Shown here piece by piece: positions 6,472-6,632 of a stretch of DNA of 6,632 bases. The first letter of the stretch is position 1. Each line of letters begins with the position of its first letter. The position numbers and the translations under genes are program-made. Below the pieces are notes generated by a model. That model was not told where the DNA came from, did no database searches, and saw only the letters and a list, made by a program, of their open reading frames with translations. Source of the DNA: an uncultured Oscillospiraceae bacterium (GTDB lineage: Bacteria > Bacillota > Clostridia > Oscillospirales > Oscillospiraceae); assembly GCA_947624465.1 (NCBI GenBank), contig CANQKJ010000120.1, positions 1 through 6,632 on the forward strand. The letters run 5' to 3'.

Positions 6472-6632
6472 GTGAGCAAATCTGCTTCCGCTGCCTCCGG
6501 ACAGGCGCCGGCCCAGGTCAGGACCGTGGCCGGCAAGTCCCTGGGCAAACGCATCCTGGAGAACTGGCAGCTCTATCTGCTGCTGGTCATCCCCATCGTC
6601 ATCACCGTGATCTACAAGTACATCCCCATGGT
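6472..6632 (+). CDS. Sugar ABC transporter permease, LplB/YtcP type (3' end cut by the window)
   Basis: Only the first 53 codons are present. After a Ser/Ala-rich cytoplasmic stretch (MSKSASAASGQAPAQ) and a basic segment (GKSLGKRILENW), the first transmembrane helix begins: LYLLLVIPIVITVIYKYIPM. The WQLYLLL....YKYIPM pattern is that of LplB-like permeases, which form the membrane channel of oligosaccharide or glycan-fragment importers together with a second permease, a solute-binding lipoprotein and a shared MsmX-type ATPase. GTG 6472 is set by the Shine-Dalgarno at 6455-6461. It is divergent from the lacI operon and has a promoter containing a likely LacI operator. The substrate cannot be deduced from this fragment. 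Confidence 0.85.
   Translation, partial: MSKSASAASGQAPAQVRTVAGKSLGKRILENWQLYLLLVIPIVITVIYKYIPM

Overview
The window looks like chromosome from a GC-rich, low-oxygen-niche Bacillota, most likely an Oscillospiraceae-type gut Clostridia (Flavonifractor/Pseudoflavonifractor-like). This rests on strongly G/C-ending codons, AGGAGG-type ribosome binding sites before nearly every gene, a MsmX/UgpC-type sugar ATPase, an LplB-type sugar permease, a DUF624 (YesL-like) protein and a YcxB-like protein. The genus is inference; the sequence alone does not fix it.

Layout. (1) Positions 1-1142, + strand: the ATPase subunit of a carbohydrate ABC importer, missing only a few N-terminal codons, followed by a perfect 19-bp stem-loop. 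(2) Positions 1213-6060, - strand: a tightly packed seven-gene operon, read from right to left. The order is a LacI-family repressor, a single-pass membrane-anchored protein of unknown function, a small lipoprotein, a six-helix DUF624-like membrane protein, a YcxB-like two-helix protein, a PfkB-family fructokinase-like kinase, and a 59-aa two-helix membrane protein. Junctions run from a 13-nt gap to a 7-nt overlap, and the operon ends in a textbook intrinsic terminator 5 nt after the last stop codon. (3) Positions 6061-6471: an AT-rich divergent regulatory region. It holds a near-consensus promoter for the repressor operon, a second promoter facing right, three copies of the 8-mer AACGTTTC (one between the -35 and -10 of the rightward promoter), and a strongly structured ~155-nt leader. 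(4) Positions 6472-6632, + strand: the first 53 codons of an LplB/YtcP-type ABC permease, which probably opens a sugar-importer operon beyond the window.

Working model (inference): the LacI-type protein senses a sugar or sugar phosphate and represses the divergent importer by binding the AACGTTTC sites. The imported sugar is energised by a MsmX-like ATPase, possibly the one at the left edge, and a fructose-like product is phosphorylated by the PfkB kinase. The four or five envelope proteins between regulator and kinase are the least understood part. No RNA genes, CRISPR arrays, insertion sequences or attachment sites were seen.
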